A stretch of 64,000 nucleotides of DNA from Gautieria morchelliformis (lineage: Eukaryota > Basidiomycota > Agaricomycetes > Gomphales > Gomphaceae): NCBI GenBank assembly GCA_015179125.1, contig WHVA01000284.1, forward strand, positions 62,001 through 126,000. Reading direction: 5' to 3'. The notes below the pieces were generated by a model, which was not told the origin of the DNA, did no database searches, and was given only the letters and a program-made list of their open reading frames with translations. Of this stretch, positions 49,363 to 58,927 are shown in pieces. How positions within the stretch are numbered: position 1 is the first letter of the stretch; the number at the start of each line of letters is the position of its first letter. Made by a program: the position numbers and the translations under genes.

Positions 49363-51280
49363 TTACTCCTGACGGTTTAAATCTGCGTTAGCACCTGCGG
49401 CATTCGGACCTGGTGCTACAATATTGCATGCGGGCAGTGTCGTAGCGCGATTTACTTGAGGGGTCTGGAGAAAGTCAGAGACAGTTGTGTGCTGTCAGCT
49501 CACCTATACGTACCTGACAGAGAGAGTTGGGAGGGACGTTATTGAGCTGGATATTAACCAGGGCGCAGTCCGGGATCTGGCTACGCTGTCCGTTCGTGCC
49601 CACCTTGTACGGCCTAAACATACAGAATAATCAAGTCAGTGATCTTTTATTGCGGGTATGCTGGATAATGATTCACCCTTGGGCATTGATAAAAAACTGT
49701 AAAGATGGAAGTGAGTATGATGCAAAGGACTGTGCGCGAAAAGAATGATAGACCTTCAGATCGTTTCCCTGCGCGCCATTTTCCGACCCAGGAACGCAGC
49801 GGGTAGCTGCCTCGGGTCCTCCTGGCCTGGCAATGTTGAACCTATGTTGTCATGGGTGTGAAGCATATGTATGCTCTGCAAAAGGTCACACGCACGGAAA
49901 TTCGTCACACTGGCGCTTTGCTTGAGACATCTTATTCCATCCAGAAGCCTTACGAGGAGTAACAGTGGCGCTGCATTTATTGTCACCGCGACACTCGCCC
50001 TGAGCTCGACCACCATTGTTTCGATCGAGTGTGATCTGGATTGTGTTGTCCATACCGGGCACAGCTGCCTGTATCCCTGTGGCCTTGCCTAGTGCATGAG
50101 TTGTGAGTCGTCTTTCGGGACCAAGCAAAAAAATGGACCAAGGACTCACAAACCATGAAGAAACATGCATTCTGGCATATATTCGGGAACCTATCGCAGT
50201 CAAGCACATAAGTTTCAACTTGGGCGGCATTCGCAGGCGGTCCGCAGGCTGTAGCTTGACGTCTCTGCAAGTGGGCGGCATCCGTCTATATTGATGTCAA
50301 GTTAATAGGAGTTTACCTCGAGAGTGTATTTCCGGACGTACCTCGCTTGGGCCCAGAATATCATCCCATCGGGTCGTCCACTTGGCACTCCTTGCGACTG
50401 TTCGATTTCTCTCCTCGTCGTAGGCGTAGATGAGGCTACGGGAAGCTACGCTCGGCGAGAAGAATATACCATCGTTAGGATCACTTATGGGAATTGTCTC
50501 AATGAGGATGACATCTAATAATGCTCCGGAAACATACTTGGACAAATCATTGGGATCCGTAGGAAGAATGTTTGAATCCGCTGGGTCCACGATGACTATT
50601 AGGCGCGAGGATGGTCATACAGCTGAAATGCACTGACATGATGGGGTAGGTGAAGCGGTATTGGTACTAGCAGTCTGGGTAGATGATGATTCGTTGCTGC
50701 TTAGGCTTGAGCTAGTAGGTAGCGTGGCATTTGTAGGCATGGAGACCGCTGAACTAGAGGTGAGGGCGGGAAGCGTCTCGTTGGCGGATGCCGAGCCGGT
50801 AATGAGGGGAGGAGAGCTGGAAGATACAGAAATTGACGACCCAAGGGTGGCAGTGGCATTCGCGGATGAAGCCAAATTTGTAGGCATGGAGACCGCTGAA
50901 CTAGAGGTGAGGGCGGGAAGCGTCTCGTTGGCGGATGCCGAGCCGGTAATGAGGGGAGGAGAGCTGGAAGATACAGAAATTGACGACCCAAGGGTGGCAG
51001 TGGCATTCGCGGATGAAGCCAAAGGCGATATCGAGCGTGTGATGCTGGAAGATGTTGCGCTCAGAGGCGATGAAACGCTGGTAGCAGAAGTCTTGGCAGC
51101 CGAGACGGTGGAAGAGGTCGTAACAATTGTTTTTTTGGGTGTCGGAGCAGGCGTGGCATTAGGTTTTGATTTAAGAGCGTTTGTGGATTTGGGGGTTACT
51201 GCGACAGATGGTGAAATAAAGGACACTATTAAAAGCGTCATCATCACGACCAGCGTGAGCGTAAAGGAACGAATGGCCAT
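49363..51280 (-). CDS. Secreted NucA/NucB-type nuclease prepro-protein with Ser/Thr-rich stalk
   Basis: The first exon (51280-50668) opens with a signal peptide (MAIRSFTLTLVVMMTLLIVS) and a long Ser/Thr/Ala-rich stalk carrying two identical 49-residue repeats. A 72-base intron leads to a pro-like part (VDPADSNILPTDPNDLSKYV, WTTRWDDILGPSE). The next exon has LQRRQ, a likely Kex2 site, and TYVLDCDRFPNICQNACFFM. Then come TPRKASGWNKMSQAKRQ and the NucA/NucB block CDEFPFNIARPGGPEAATRC, VPGSENGAQGNDLK. The end reads LNNVPPNSLCQ and ANADLNRQE. NucA/NucB enzymes are DNA-cutting nucleases of Bacillus and fungi, and the CDE(Y/F)PF...RCVP..EN..QG pattern is clear. Joining the stalk exon to the nuclease exons is consistent in phase, but its donor (gtacca) is weak, so two genes remain possible. 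Six introns were traced. Confidence 0.7.
50731..51024. repeat. Exact 147-bp in-frame tandem duplication
   Basis: Two copies, 50731-50877 and 50878-51024, are identical at every base I compared. The unit is 147 bases (49 codons) and so keeps the reading frame of the Ser/Thr-rich stalk on the minus strand. Complete identity in low-constraint sequence points to a very recent duplication or ongoing copy-number change. Confidence 0.95.
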
Positions 51281-52678
51281 GGCAGCAAGTGTAGTTAATT
51301 AAAAGGTGGTCAATAAGAAGGAATCCTACGATGCGCTTGTCCAGCATATCTGGTTATTTTATATCGTCCAGCCACGTCCGAAACGGTAACGGATTACAAT
51401 GCCGTAGTTCCGTAGTGACCTGATGGTTTCACTTTAGCTGTTATCTCGTACAGTTGTCTACACAATCAAAGGGTTTTTAGGGCGCCGTGACGGAATGCAG
51501 GGTATGTCGCGATCATCCCGCCCTGATGGTTTCACGTACCCGAGCTGTCATCTCGTACAGTTATCTATACAATCAAAGAGTTTTTAGAGCGCCGTGACGC
51601 AACGCGGGGGATGTCGCGACCATGTCGCCCGCGTGGCACTGTCGAGGGTGAGCTGAGAATTGCGAGCATCCAGATGTCAACTTGGTGTGGCCTTGTATCG
51701 CGGGGTCTATACTCAGGTAATTGGTGGAGAGCAAATGACAAGGGGCATGAAACCTCTAAGGTCGCACTTGTCTTGTAATGCTGGCTGGACACGCCTCACG
51801 CTTTCCTATAGGCGTGGAGCAGATAACGGTAGTCCTGGATGGATACCTCCTGTCTATGGGAGTCGCCATATTCCTTAGACATTGCTAGACTCGTGACCGC
51901 TGTTTGATGCAATGTGTGGGCACAACAAGTCTCAGTGTGGACCGGCCAACTACGAGCCTAAAATTTCGGCATACAGTATTGAACACACGAGGGTGTCTGA
52001 CTGTTATTCCTTGCTCCGACCAGTTTGGTATCCATACTAGAGAAAACCTGAATCACCTATGAGAAAACTTGCAGTATCTGTGGAGTGATTTTAGCAACCG
52101 ATGACTCCATCATCGGGCGTAGAGTCGCCATAGACGTACTGCATTAATAACTAGTGTTTTCCAGGCTCGGGCCCGGCTTGGTCCGTCCCGGCTCACTCGA
52201 TTTCAGGGCCGGGACCGATCTGAAAATGCACGTTCGCTGGACACCAGGTAGGGATCTTTGAGCCAGCTATCTGGGTCGGCTGGCTCTTTTAGGAGATTCA
52301 CTAGACATTAGATCAGGGACAAATACGGAATAAACGAGGTGGATTGAATGCTCACTGGGAGCATCAGTATTCTGACCTGTTTCTTTTTCTTTGCCCTTTC
52401 CACTAGCTCCAGATCGTCCTGAGAAGCGCCCAAAAGCCCCGGCTTTCGGGCCCGGCTCGGGCTCAGGGACGGGACTCGACGCCGGCCTCATAACGGCTTG
52501 CACCAGTCGAAAGCCGCACCCTGGTTCCTGGCTAGTAATATTTAGGCGCCTTTATAAAGATAGCTGAGACGGCAGCGATTCACGAAACCCTTGCTCACAA
52601 GTACGGTGACGCGGGGAGGGCGGCCGTGGCCATTTGGCCACGGCCTTTTAGCCATGACAAACCTTATGGACCCTAGTA
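51281..52678. other. Intergenic region with diverged repeats and GC-rich tract
   Basis: No supported gene. The part nearest the nuclease start should hold its promoter. A diverged tandem repeat lies at 51418-51630. GC-rich, Pro/Gly-coding sequence occurs at 52165-52500; its minus frame (52503-52267, SPVPEPEPGPKAG...) is low-complexity and has no partner exon, so it is not called. Confidence 0.45.
51418..51630. repeat. Diverged ~103-bp tandem repeat (two copies)
   Basis: Copy one begins tgatggtttcactttagctg (51421) and copy two tgatggtttcacgtacccga (51524). Both continue with tgt(t/c)atctcgtacagtt, tctacacaatcaaag or tctatacaatcaaag, then a gggtttttag-like run, the block gcgccgtgacg and atgtcgcga. 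The copies differ by several substitutions and a few indels. No role is visible. Confidence 0.75.
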
Positions 52679-54285
52679 GTGCCCTATGTACGACGTTATC
52701 TTATCTTACCGATTCAGTATGCTATGACGTGCCTGTCGCTGCAGCAGCTTTATGCAGCTGTACCCGGGGCTCATGAGTGTACCGCACGACAAGATAGTTT
52801 TGTATATACATCTAATCCGTCATCTAAAGCCTCAGATTGCATTCACCCAGTGCTCATCAGAGACCAACGCTCCCGAAGGACTACCGCTCGCTCTGCATGA
52901 ATTCCTTCAACTCGCGGTGGATATCGATGACCATACAGCACGTCTATGCTGGAGTGCGCTCAGGAAAATAGCCTGGGATGATGTTCTCAACGTGCAGCTT
53001 GACCCGCGAACTCTGCTACGCCTTTTTCTTGAGCATGGTGTGAAGGCCTGCGTGCGTAAGTACTTTCCTTTAGTCTTCAACACGAATAATGGACTGATAT
53101 CTAAAGGAAGGTATGTATGAATTTCTACCGCCTGTCCGCACTTGCACCCAACATGACTGTCCCAAATACATGCATGCACCTGGCCGGGTACCCGATCTAT
53201 GTGAACCTAGAACATTTAGAGGAACATTGTTCACCCGTGCGCATGGTGCCATTCCTGTATGTACAACGTCAACTTACTGTCGCGGTCTGTCACTTGTTTT
53301 ATTACGCTGTCGAGTACTGATAAATCCCTAGGCTGTGGCACTCGCTACCATTATGACTGTTATGTGCGCAACAATACTCGCACATATTATCCACCCGATA
53401 CCAGTTCTCTTCCCCATGCTATCCAAGTGACACCACACTTCTTCTTAGAAATCACCCTTTGTGAACATTTCACAGTACAAATGAGTATGAGCTGGTATGT
53501 ATTTCAAATCTAAATACTGTGGAAACACAGCCTACTTCCGCCTTCCTTCATGATAATCAGGATGTCTGCACAAAATTGTGCTCGTATTTACAACGAAGAA
53601 GCTCTGTCACATCCCTGGATGGCCTCACTGCCACGCAACTGGCCAGTGGCTTTCGAACTCGACTATCAGCTCGTTTCCGAAGCATTTACCATACATGCTC
53701 TTCTCGATTGGCACCGTAAGCATGGCATGGCTTTGCAAGTTCCTCACAAAGCGCCAACGCAGGCTGCACGATGGCATGAAGCCCTTGCGGCATGCAATGT
53801 GGCTATGGCGGGCACAGGGCAGCCTGACTGGAATCATGCATGTGCTCTCTGTACAAAGCATCTGAAGGACGAAAACGGCAAGATTTATGGAGCCTACCGT
53901 TCAGTAGTGACAGATGGCATTAGTTTAGGCCATCCATGTTGCGGGATACATGATTGCAAAGAACCGCTGGTAAGCAAATGTGCAGAGCAAGTGTGCTGTG
54001 GTGGCGTGTCGAGAGCAGTCAGAGAAGCTGTTTCGAACATGCTCTATTCCAAAGCATCGGGCTATGGAGGATCATTACCATGAACGAGGCCGAGCAATGT
54101 TCCAGCTTGGCCAGCGGCTCGCGAAGCTGGCAAGTGCATCAACCCCAGACAAAAACGCCGAGGTCCTGTTTGAGGTCTCAGATGAGGAAAACGAAGAAGT
54201 ACACCTCGACGAAGATGGAGGATTAGTAATGGCCTTTTTCCCCGCAGCTGCCTATTCCTCCACAAGCTGTGGCCATTGGTCGTGA
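52679..54285 (+). mobile_element. KDZ-transposase-associated CxC5/CxC6 gene relic
   Basis: The reading follows the cysteine-cluster region that precedes KDZ (Kyakuja/Dileera/Zisupton) transposases in Agaricomycetes. Seen in order: HDKIVLYIHLIRHLKPQIAF, WSALRKIAWDDV, the CxC5 cluster (RTCTQHDCPKYM, YCRGCGTRYHYDCYV, RTYYPPD), QNCARIYNEEALSHPWMA, then the CxC6 cluster (CALCTKHLKDENGKIYGAYR, DGISLGHPCCGIHDC) and CAVVACREQSEKLFRTC, KHRAMEDHYHERGRAMFQLG. Short introns (for example after STYCR) still splice in frame. However, the HRFC-like segment expected between HDCKEPL and CAVVAC is missing and the frame shifts there (near 53965-53990). No DDE catalytic half follows. It is therefore a truncated DNA-transposon gene, or a decaying domesticated copy. 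Confidence 0.8.
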
Positions 54286-54764
54286 TGTAGAGAGGCAACA
54301 AATGGGTAGCCGAGCAACAGGCCACCTGAGGCCTGATTAGTAGTAGTCTTGATCAGGCTGGCACCCAGACGGGGTGGCAGACCCGCCATAAAGGTTGTGA
54401 CCATCACATGCTTACTGGAGTCTTGACTATAAATATCACGTCAGTCCCCTTGCCTGCAACTTGAAAATCGTGCATAGTTGCACTGTTGCCGTGGCCTTCC
54501 CTGTCTTATTCATACATCCGAGTCAATTTCTTATTCTTGTCCAGGAATTATCTTCGTTGTCTTATTCAAGCCGTCTTTACAGCCCTCTTTCCAACCCTTG
54601 TCGTGCGTATAGTAAGTACTCAGCCACGCCTTCAAGCGATGGATCAACAGTGTAATTTACAAGATCCATTCAGCTTGGCCAATTCGCCAGTGAGCAATCA
54701 ATGTAGCGTAGTCAATTCTTTGTAGCAAAAGATTATGACCAGGCTGAAAAATAACAAAAGCTTA
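54286..54764. other. Spacer between KDZ relic and tRNA
   Basis: About 480 bases with only short frames and no homology to the DDE half of KDZ transposases that I can see. No terminal inverted repeat was recognised here. Confidence 0.4.
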
Positions 54765-54853
54765 TGGCCAAAGTGGGGGTCGAACCCAAGACCTTCGAGT
54801 GAAGACTATACAATCTATTAGCTCGACGCTCTAACCAACTGAGCTATTCGGCC
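54765..54853 (-). tRNA. tRNA-Ile(AAU) with a ~15-nt intron
   Basis: On the minus strand the sequence starts GGCCGAA and ends TTTGGCC plus discriminator A, giving a seven-pair acceptor stem (one G-T pair). The D arm is GCTC-AGTTGGTTA-GAGC and the T loop is TTCGACC. The anticodon stem is TCGAG/CTCGA. The loop CTAATA, then a 15-base insert (GATTGTATAGTCTTC), then A, gives anticodon AAT (isoleucine) with the intron in the usual place, one base 3' of the anticodon. The first T-stem pair is a T-C mismatch. The loop core CTAATA matches eukaryotic tRNA-Ile(AAU). A T-run occurs downstream only weakly. Confidence 0.88.
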
Positions 54854-55101
54854 GATATGCAAGTCTGTCATTTTACTCTAATAACACACAGATAAGCTCA
54901 TCAGTATCACATATAGTATTCGTCAGGAATGACGTGTTACATTGATAAGTACACGGAAGACAAATGACACTAGGAACATCTGAAACATGCTAAAACTATT
55001 GGGAAAATAGAAACCGGGGAAATACTATCGTTCTAATAATGCCATCGGCAGGCGTCTACAGTTGAATGCGCTCCTTTTTGGGCGATATGCCGACCTTATC
55101 T

Positions 55102-56372
55102 TCACGCCGTTGGCGCCGTCTGAATATTTTCATTACTGAACGCTCGTTTAGAGGGGCGACTGGACCGCTTGGAGGGCTTGCTGACGCCGTTGATATTGTT
55201 GTTCGAGGGGGCAGGCGGCGGCGATTTATGACGGATTTCCTCAAGGATCGCTCGAACCTGAACAAGTCGGCCAAGTTAGCAAGGGCGAAGGTTAGAACAG
55301 TCGCACAGTACCTTTTCAACGATGTCCTCTACGACGTCTTTGACACCCGCCTGGACGGCGGTACCGACTTTTGGGATCTTCTGCCCAAGCGGGTCGTCGG
55401 AAGAAAGGATAGTGCGAAGGTTGCTGGTTGTGTCCCTGAGCGTGCAGGAAGTTTTCGATGTAACAGAGGAAACGAGTGGCTAGGTAGTCAGCGGGTGGTC
55501 AGCGGAATGTATGCGGGGTAAATAGACAGCATATACAGCCAGTTTTTCGAGCTCGGAGAGAACAGCTTGTGCGAGAACATTCACGCGAGACGCAGCGCCT
55601 TCAGAGCGGGAACGGACAGCAGCGAGGAGAGCAGAACTCTGTTGGGTGAAGCTTGTGAGGGTGGCATGAATGTTCTTTCTGGAGGGGTGTCAGCGCACAT
55701 ATAGGGGGGGGAGGGGGGGGGGGGGGTCACGCATACTCACACGAGCGCGTTCTGGTCATCGCCAGGAGTGCTAACTATGTCATCTTTGAGGACGCGGAGT
55801 AGGGCATATGCACGCTGAACCTGGTACTCGTCATCAGCATCGGCCGTGGAGTCTGACTTGGCCTTTGAGTCTGCATCAGCGTCAATCTTCTTCACAACAA
55901 AGGAGAACGAGTCGACAAGAGGCGTGAGGGACTAGGGGAAATTAGACGGGGGTAACAAAGGCATGAATGCAGTTCGGCACACCTGGTCCATGGACTTTGC
56001 CATGCCATAGGCAGGCTTGACGACGCGGGAGTCGGCGACAGACCTGACATCGCTCCAGACCTGCTCTGGCTGGCTCTCAAATGGATAGGGCCACTTTTCC
56101 TGGGCAATGTCGAGACCCTTGTTGGCCGCACGGTCTCCGTAGGACAGGAATGGGGCAAAGGGGAAGTGGCTAGAAGCAGACTGGAGATAGGGGGTGAGAG
56201 TGGAGGAAACGGACAAGGACAGGGTGTAGGGGGTGCGAAGCAAGGGTGTGGTAGACAGCTTGGAATGGAGAGAGGAAATACCGCACTCCACGATGGGAAT
56301 ATGAGAGACGCGCAAAAGGGAGGTGTAGGAGGTGTAGGACGGCGTCGACTGATTTTCTGTCTGAGTGGACAT
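55102..56372 (-). CDS. Fungal perilipin-like lipid-droplet protein
   Basis: Starts MSTQTENQSTPSYTSYTSLL; the N-terminal PAT-like blocks are RVSHIPIVECGISSLHSKLS, TLTPYLQSASSHFPFAPFLS, YGDRAANKGLDIAQEKWPYP and FESQPEQVWSDVRSVADSRV. This order (V..IP....G, D..A...LD..E..YP) is that of fungal perilipins such as MPL1/Cap20, which coat lipid droplets. Later exons give SLTPLVDSFSFVVKKIDADA, LRVLKDDIVSTPGDD, SFTQQSSALLAAVRSRSEGA and a Lys/Ser tail KPSKRSSRPSKRAFSNENIQ ending TAPTA. The length is about 340 residues. One intron (around 55677-55741) contains a long C-run on the coding strand. Confidence 0.78.
55704..55726. repeat. Long G-run (C-run on coding strand) inside an intron
   Basis: After atata the plus strand shows seven to eight G, one A, then about fourteen G. 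It sits between the donor gtgagt and the branch/acceptor part of a perilipin intron, so on the transcript it is a C-run. Such runs mutate readily in length and can also be misassembled. Confidence 0.85.
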
Positions 56373-56789
56373 TGTGGAGGACGGCAAACAGCTTTATCGC
56401 GCTCTTGTCGCGCTTTGGCTTATAACGAAACCCAGTTGCATGTGAAATATACGTTGTGCACACAAACGCCCACAAGTTTATCGCTTTACAGTCCAATCAT
56501 TACACCTCAAATTTGACGTATTCGGTTATTCTGTATCGGCTGTATATCGCGGGGGCAACGATCTGCCTCCATTCTCTAGATGTTCAGCTTCTTGATTACA
56601 AGGTTAGCCTAAAGTGCACAAGCAGAGTCTTTCTTGAGGGCCACAGCCAAAGCAAGGGTTCTGTTTACGCACTTAAGTCACGTCAACATGTTATCTAGCT
56701 ATGCTACAAGTGGTGATTGTTTCAGACGGTCCTGGCTTCTCTTAGATTCGTACACAGTATCCCCTCAATTAGTGATTGATGATAACCTT
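56373..56789. other. Spacer upstream of the perilipin gene
   Basis: 417 bases that should contain the perilipin promoter (minus strand) and the 3' flank of the next gene. No gene was recognised; frames seen here have no family blocks. Confidence 0.4.
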
Positions 56790-57362
56790 CTACCACCGTT
56801 GTCCCTGGACCCCTCGCGCCAGCGCAGGTCTCCTCCTCGACGACCTGACATCCCTCCCGGGTCTGATGCGTTGCTCCTGCTCCATGCGTCGTGCAGGAGG
56901 AACATAGACGTCGACCTTCCACACAGGTGGGGGCCCCTCTGACGGCAGATTGGTTTGTGGTGAGCTCGATCGGTGCGTCGCATTAGGTTTGGCACTACGG
57001 TCATGTGCAGCTGCAGGTGCAGGCGCAGACGTATTACCGCTGGCGCTACGCTCGTAGTCGAGTGCCTGGTGTGCCTCAAGGATTCCACGGCGAGTCTTGC
57101 GCATGATCACGGGGAAGGCAGCGATGGCAGGAGGTGCCGAACCCTGTGAGAGCGGCGACATGGCAAGAACCAGGAGCTCATCACGAGTGTAGACTTGGCT
57201 GTCTGTAGGTAAACTATGAGCAAACCAGGTCGAGATGTGTTGGTACGCGTACGCGAACTTACGAGCAGAGCTCCTAGAGGATGTCGACGCAACTGATGTC
57301 GAGACACTACTGGAGGACTCGGCGGGAGACGCAGGTCGATTGATTGCCATGGGAGAAGACAT
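56790..57362 (-). CDS. Small Ser-rich protein with a canonical eIF4E-binding motif
   Basis: A single open frame of 190 codons from the ATG at 57362. The N-terminus is Ser/Ala-rich (SSSSVSTSVASTSSRSS). At residues 58-64 (57191-57171) is YTRDELL, an exact YxxxxL-Phi motif, followed by VLAMSPLS. It closely resembles the YTKEELL motif of the metazoan 4E-transporter and those of 4E-BPs and eIF4G. Downstream are RKTRRGILEAHQALDY, a low-complexity Ser/Ala/Pro stretch, WKVDVYVPPARRMEQEQR and an Arg-rich end. The family name is not known to me. I infer a translational regulator that binds eIF4E. The apparent intron-like stretch at 57260-57210 is not a multiple of three, so it is taken as coding. Confidence 0.6.
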   Translation of the reverse strand: MSSPMAINRPASPAESSSSVSTSVASTSSRSSARKFAYAYQHISTWFAHSLPTDSQVYTRDELLVLAMSPLSQGSAPPAIAAFPVIMRKTRRGILEAHQALDYERSASGNTSAPAPAAAHDRSAKPNATHRSSSPQTNLPSEGPPPVWKVDVYVPPARRMEQEQRIRPGRDVRSSRRRPALARGVQGQRW

Positions 57363-57738
57363 GAGTGTATCAACTAGCGCTGCGAAGTGCGTGACGAGGC
57401 TCGAGGAGGATGCGAGGCTGTAGATGAGTGATGAGTGACGTCTGCCTCTCCGTAGTTATATATACAGAGACCCGACTACGAAATGCTGACACGATAGCAT
57501 GTCAGCACAGCTAAGCACAGTTGTAGAAGTTTCGGCCAGATGCTTCCACGTTTAGAGTACGTCGCAGCTGGTTGACTCTAGAAACTTCCGTCGCTGCGTG
57601 TCCGAGCGCTTACCACTCACGGGAGATGACACAAAGTACAGCATAACGTCATGCCACAGTAGAGTGGGGATGGCTTATGAGCATTCTTATATGGCGAACA
57701 TACAAGCTGGCCATTGCAAAAACGAAAATAATGAACGT
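57363..57738. other. Spacer between the eIF4E-binding candidate and MAM33
   Basis: 376 bases holding the promoter of the minus-strand Ser-rich gene, with a TATA-like atatataca near 57460 upstream of its ATG. No other gene was seen. Confidence 0.45.
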
Positions 57739-58927
57739 CTAGACATCGATGAACTCTTTTACGCTCTCCAACCACTTGACATATTCCTGCGCACGCAATT
57801 CAATGTCAGTCAGCGACAGGCACAATAAGTAGGGGTAGTCTCACTTTTTGTTCCTTGTGTTCGGCAAATTCGGGAATGAAGAGGGCGAGACCCTCAGCGA
57901 TGCCACGTTCGCGCAGGAACTTTTCAAATTCTTCTTGCACATTCACATCCAAGTGGTCAAACTGAAAGGCACGTGATGTTGTCAACTACGGACGAGAATA
58001 CGGAAATACGCTAGCCACGCACCTGCGGACCGATGTAGAGACCCCGTCGTTTCCAATCAGCATCCGCAGTGAGCTCTGTAGCGAGTTGGGCATCGGGGTA
58101 ATACGCGATGTTATCGAGTGAAAAGACACCATCCTGGCACAAAGCGTCGATGCTCAATGCTCCACGACCTCCATTGGGCTATATGATCATACAGTTCAGT
58201 ATAATCGTACCGAGGAGAGTGAAGCATCCGCTAACCTTGGAGATGGTAATGGAAGTCCGGATAGGGTATGAGGGACTGGTTTCTTCGTCCTCAGCTTCAC
58301 TGTCGCCGCCTTCCTCATCCTCCGGGTCTAATGCTTGCTGCTCCGAGCTGGTGTCGATATCCGCGATGGAGAACATGACCCGAATTCTACACATCGAATC
58401 GTGAACACCGTGAACAAGCCCTAAGCTTCAACCTGAAACCTACTGCTCGTTGCCAAAGGTACGCTGAAGAGTAATCTCATCGCTACCGGGTGTTTCTTCG
58501 ACCTACGGCACTTGATGAATGCCAGAATAACTCGAAACGGAGCGTACCAACATTCCATATTTGTTCCGCCTGGAACGCTTTTAAAAACTCGGGCATATCC
58601 TCCTCCACCATCGCCTCTTTTTCATATTTAATCTCTTCTTGGAGTCTCTGTGACAGAGTCGCGTCCGCTGCCACAGAGGGTTATTACACGCTCATATGCA
58701 GCGTATTACTATAATGACTTACACGCTCCCTCTTCCCGAGTCAACGCAGACGCAGAGAATGTACGTGACTGCAGTGGGCTGACGGGACTCGCGACAATGA
58801 ACCGTGCCGACTGTTGAGGGCTGACAAATCCAGGTCGGGCGGGAGATGCACAGCGCTGGGCGACATTTCGCGCAGAGAGCGCACGATACGAGGTGGTGAG
58901 GGCTCGAAGTTGGCGTGAGGCAGACAT
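57739..58927 (-). CDS. MAM33: Mitochondrial matrix acidic protein MAM33/p32 (C1QBP family)
   Basis: The start MSASRQLRALTTSYRALSAR is a basic amphipathic mitochondrial presequence, extending to RTFSASALTREEGA where cleavage is likely. The mature part has DATLSQRLQEEIKYEKEAMV, EFLKAFQAEQIWNV, VEETPGSDEITLQRTFGNE, a long acidic stretch (QALDPEDEEGGDSEAEDEE), ALSIDALCQDGVFSLDNIAY, RGLYIGPQFDHLDVNVQEEF and LRERGIAEGLALFIPEFAEH. The end is EYVKWLESVKEFIDV. All are p32/MAM33 blocks. This trimeric acidic protein supports mitochondrial ribosome function and translation. Six exons and about 270 residues fit the family. Confidence 0.92.

Noticed and set aside
50661-51302. 213-codon plus-strand open frame opposite the Ser/Thr-rich stalk
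   Set aside because: It is the antisense reading of the repetitive stalk exon; the minus strand has a signal peptide and a natural Ser/Thr composition, the plus strand only an Ala/Glu/Val shadow.
52267-52503. Pro/Glu/Gly-rich minus-strand frame
   Set aside because: Low-complexity GC-rich sequence; no family and no exons around it.
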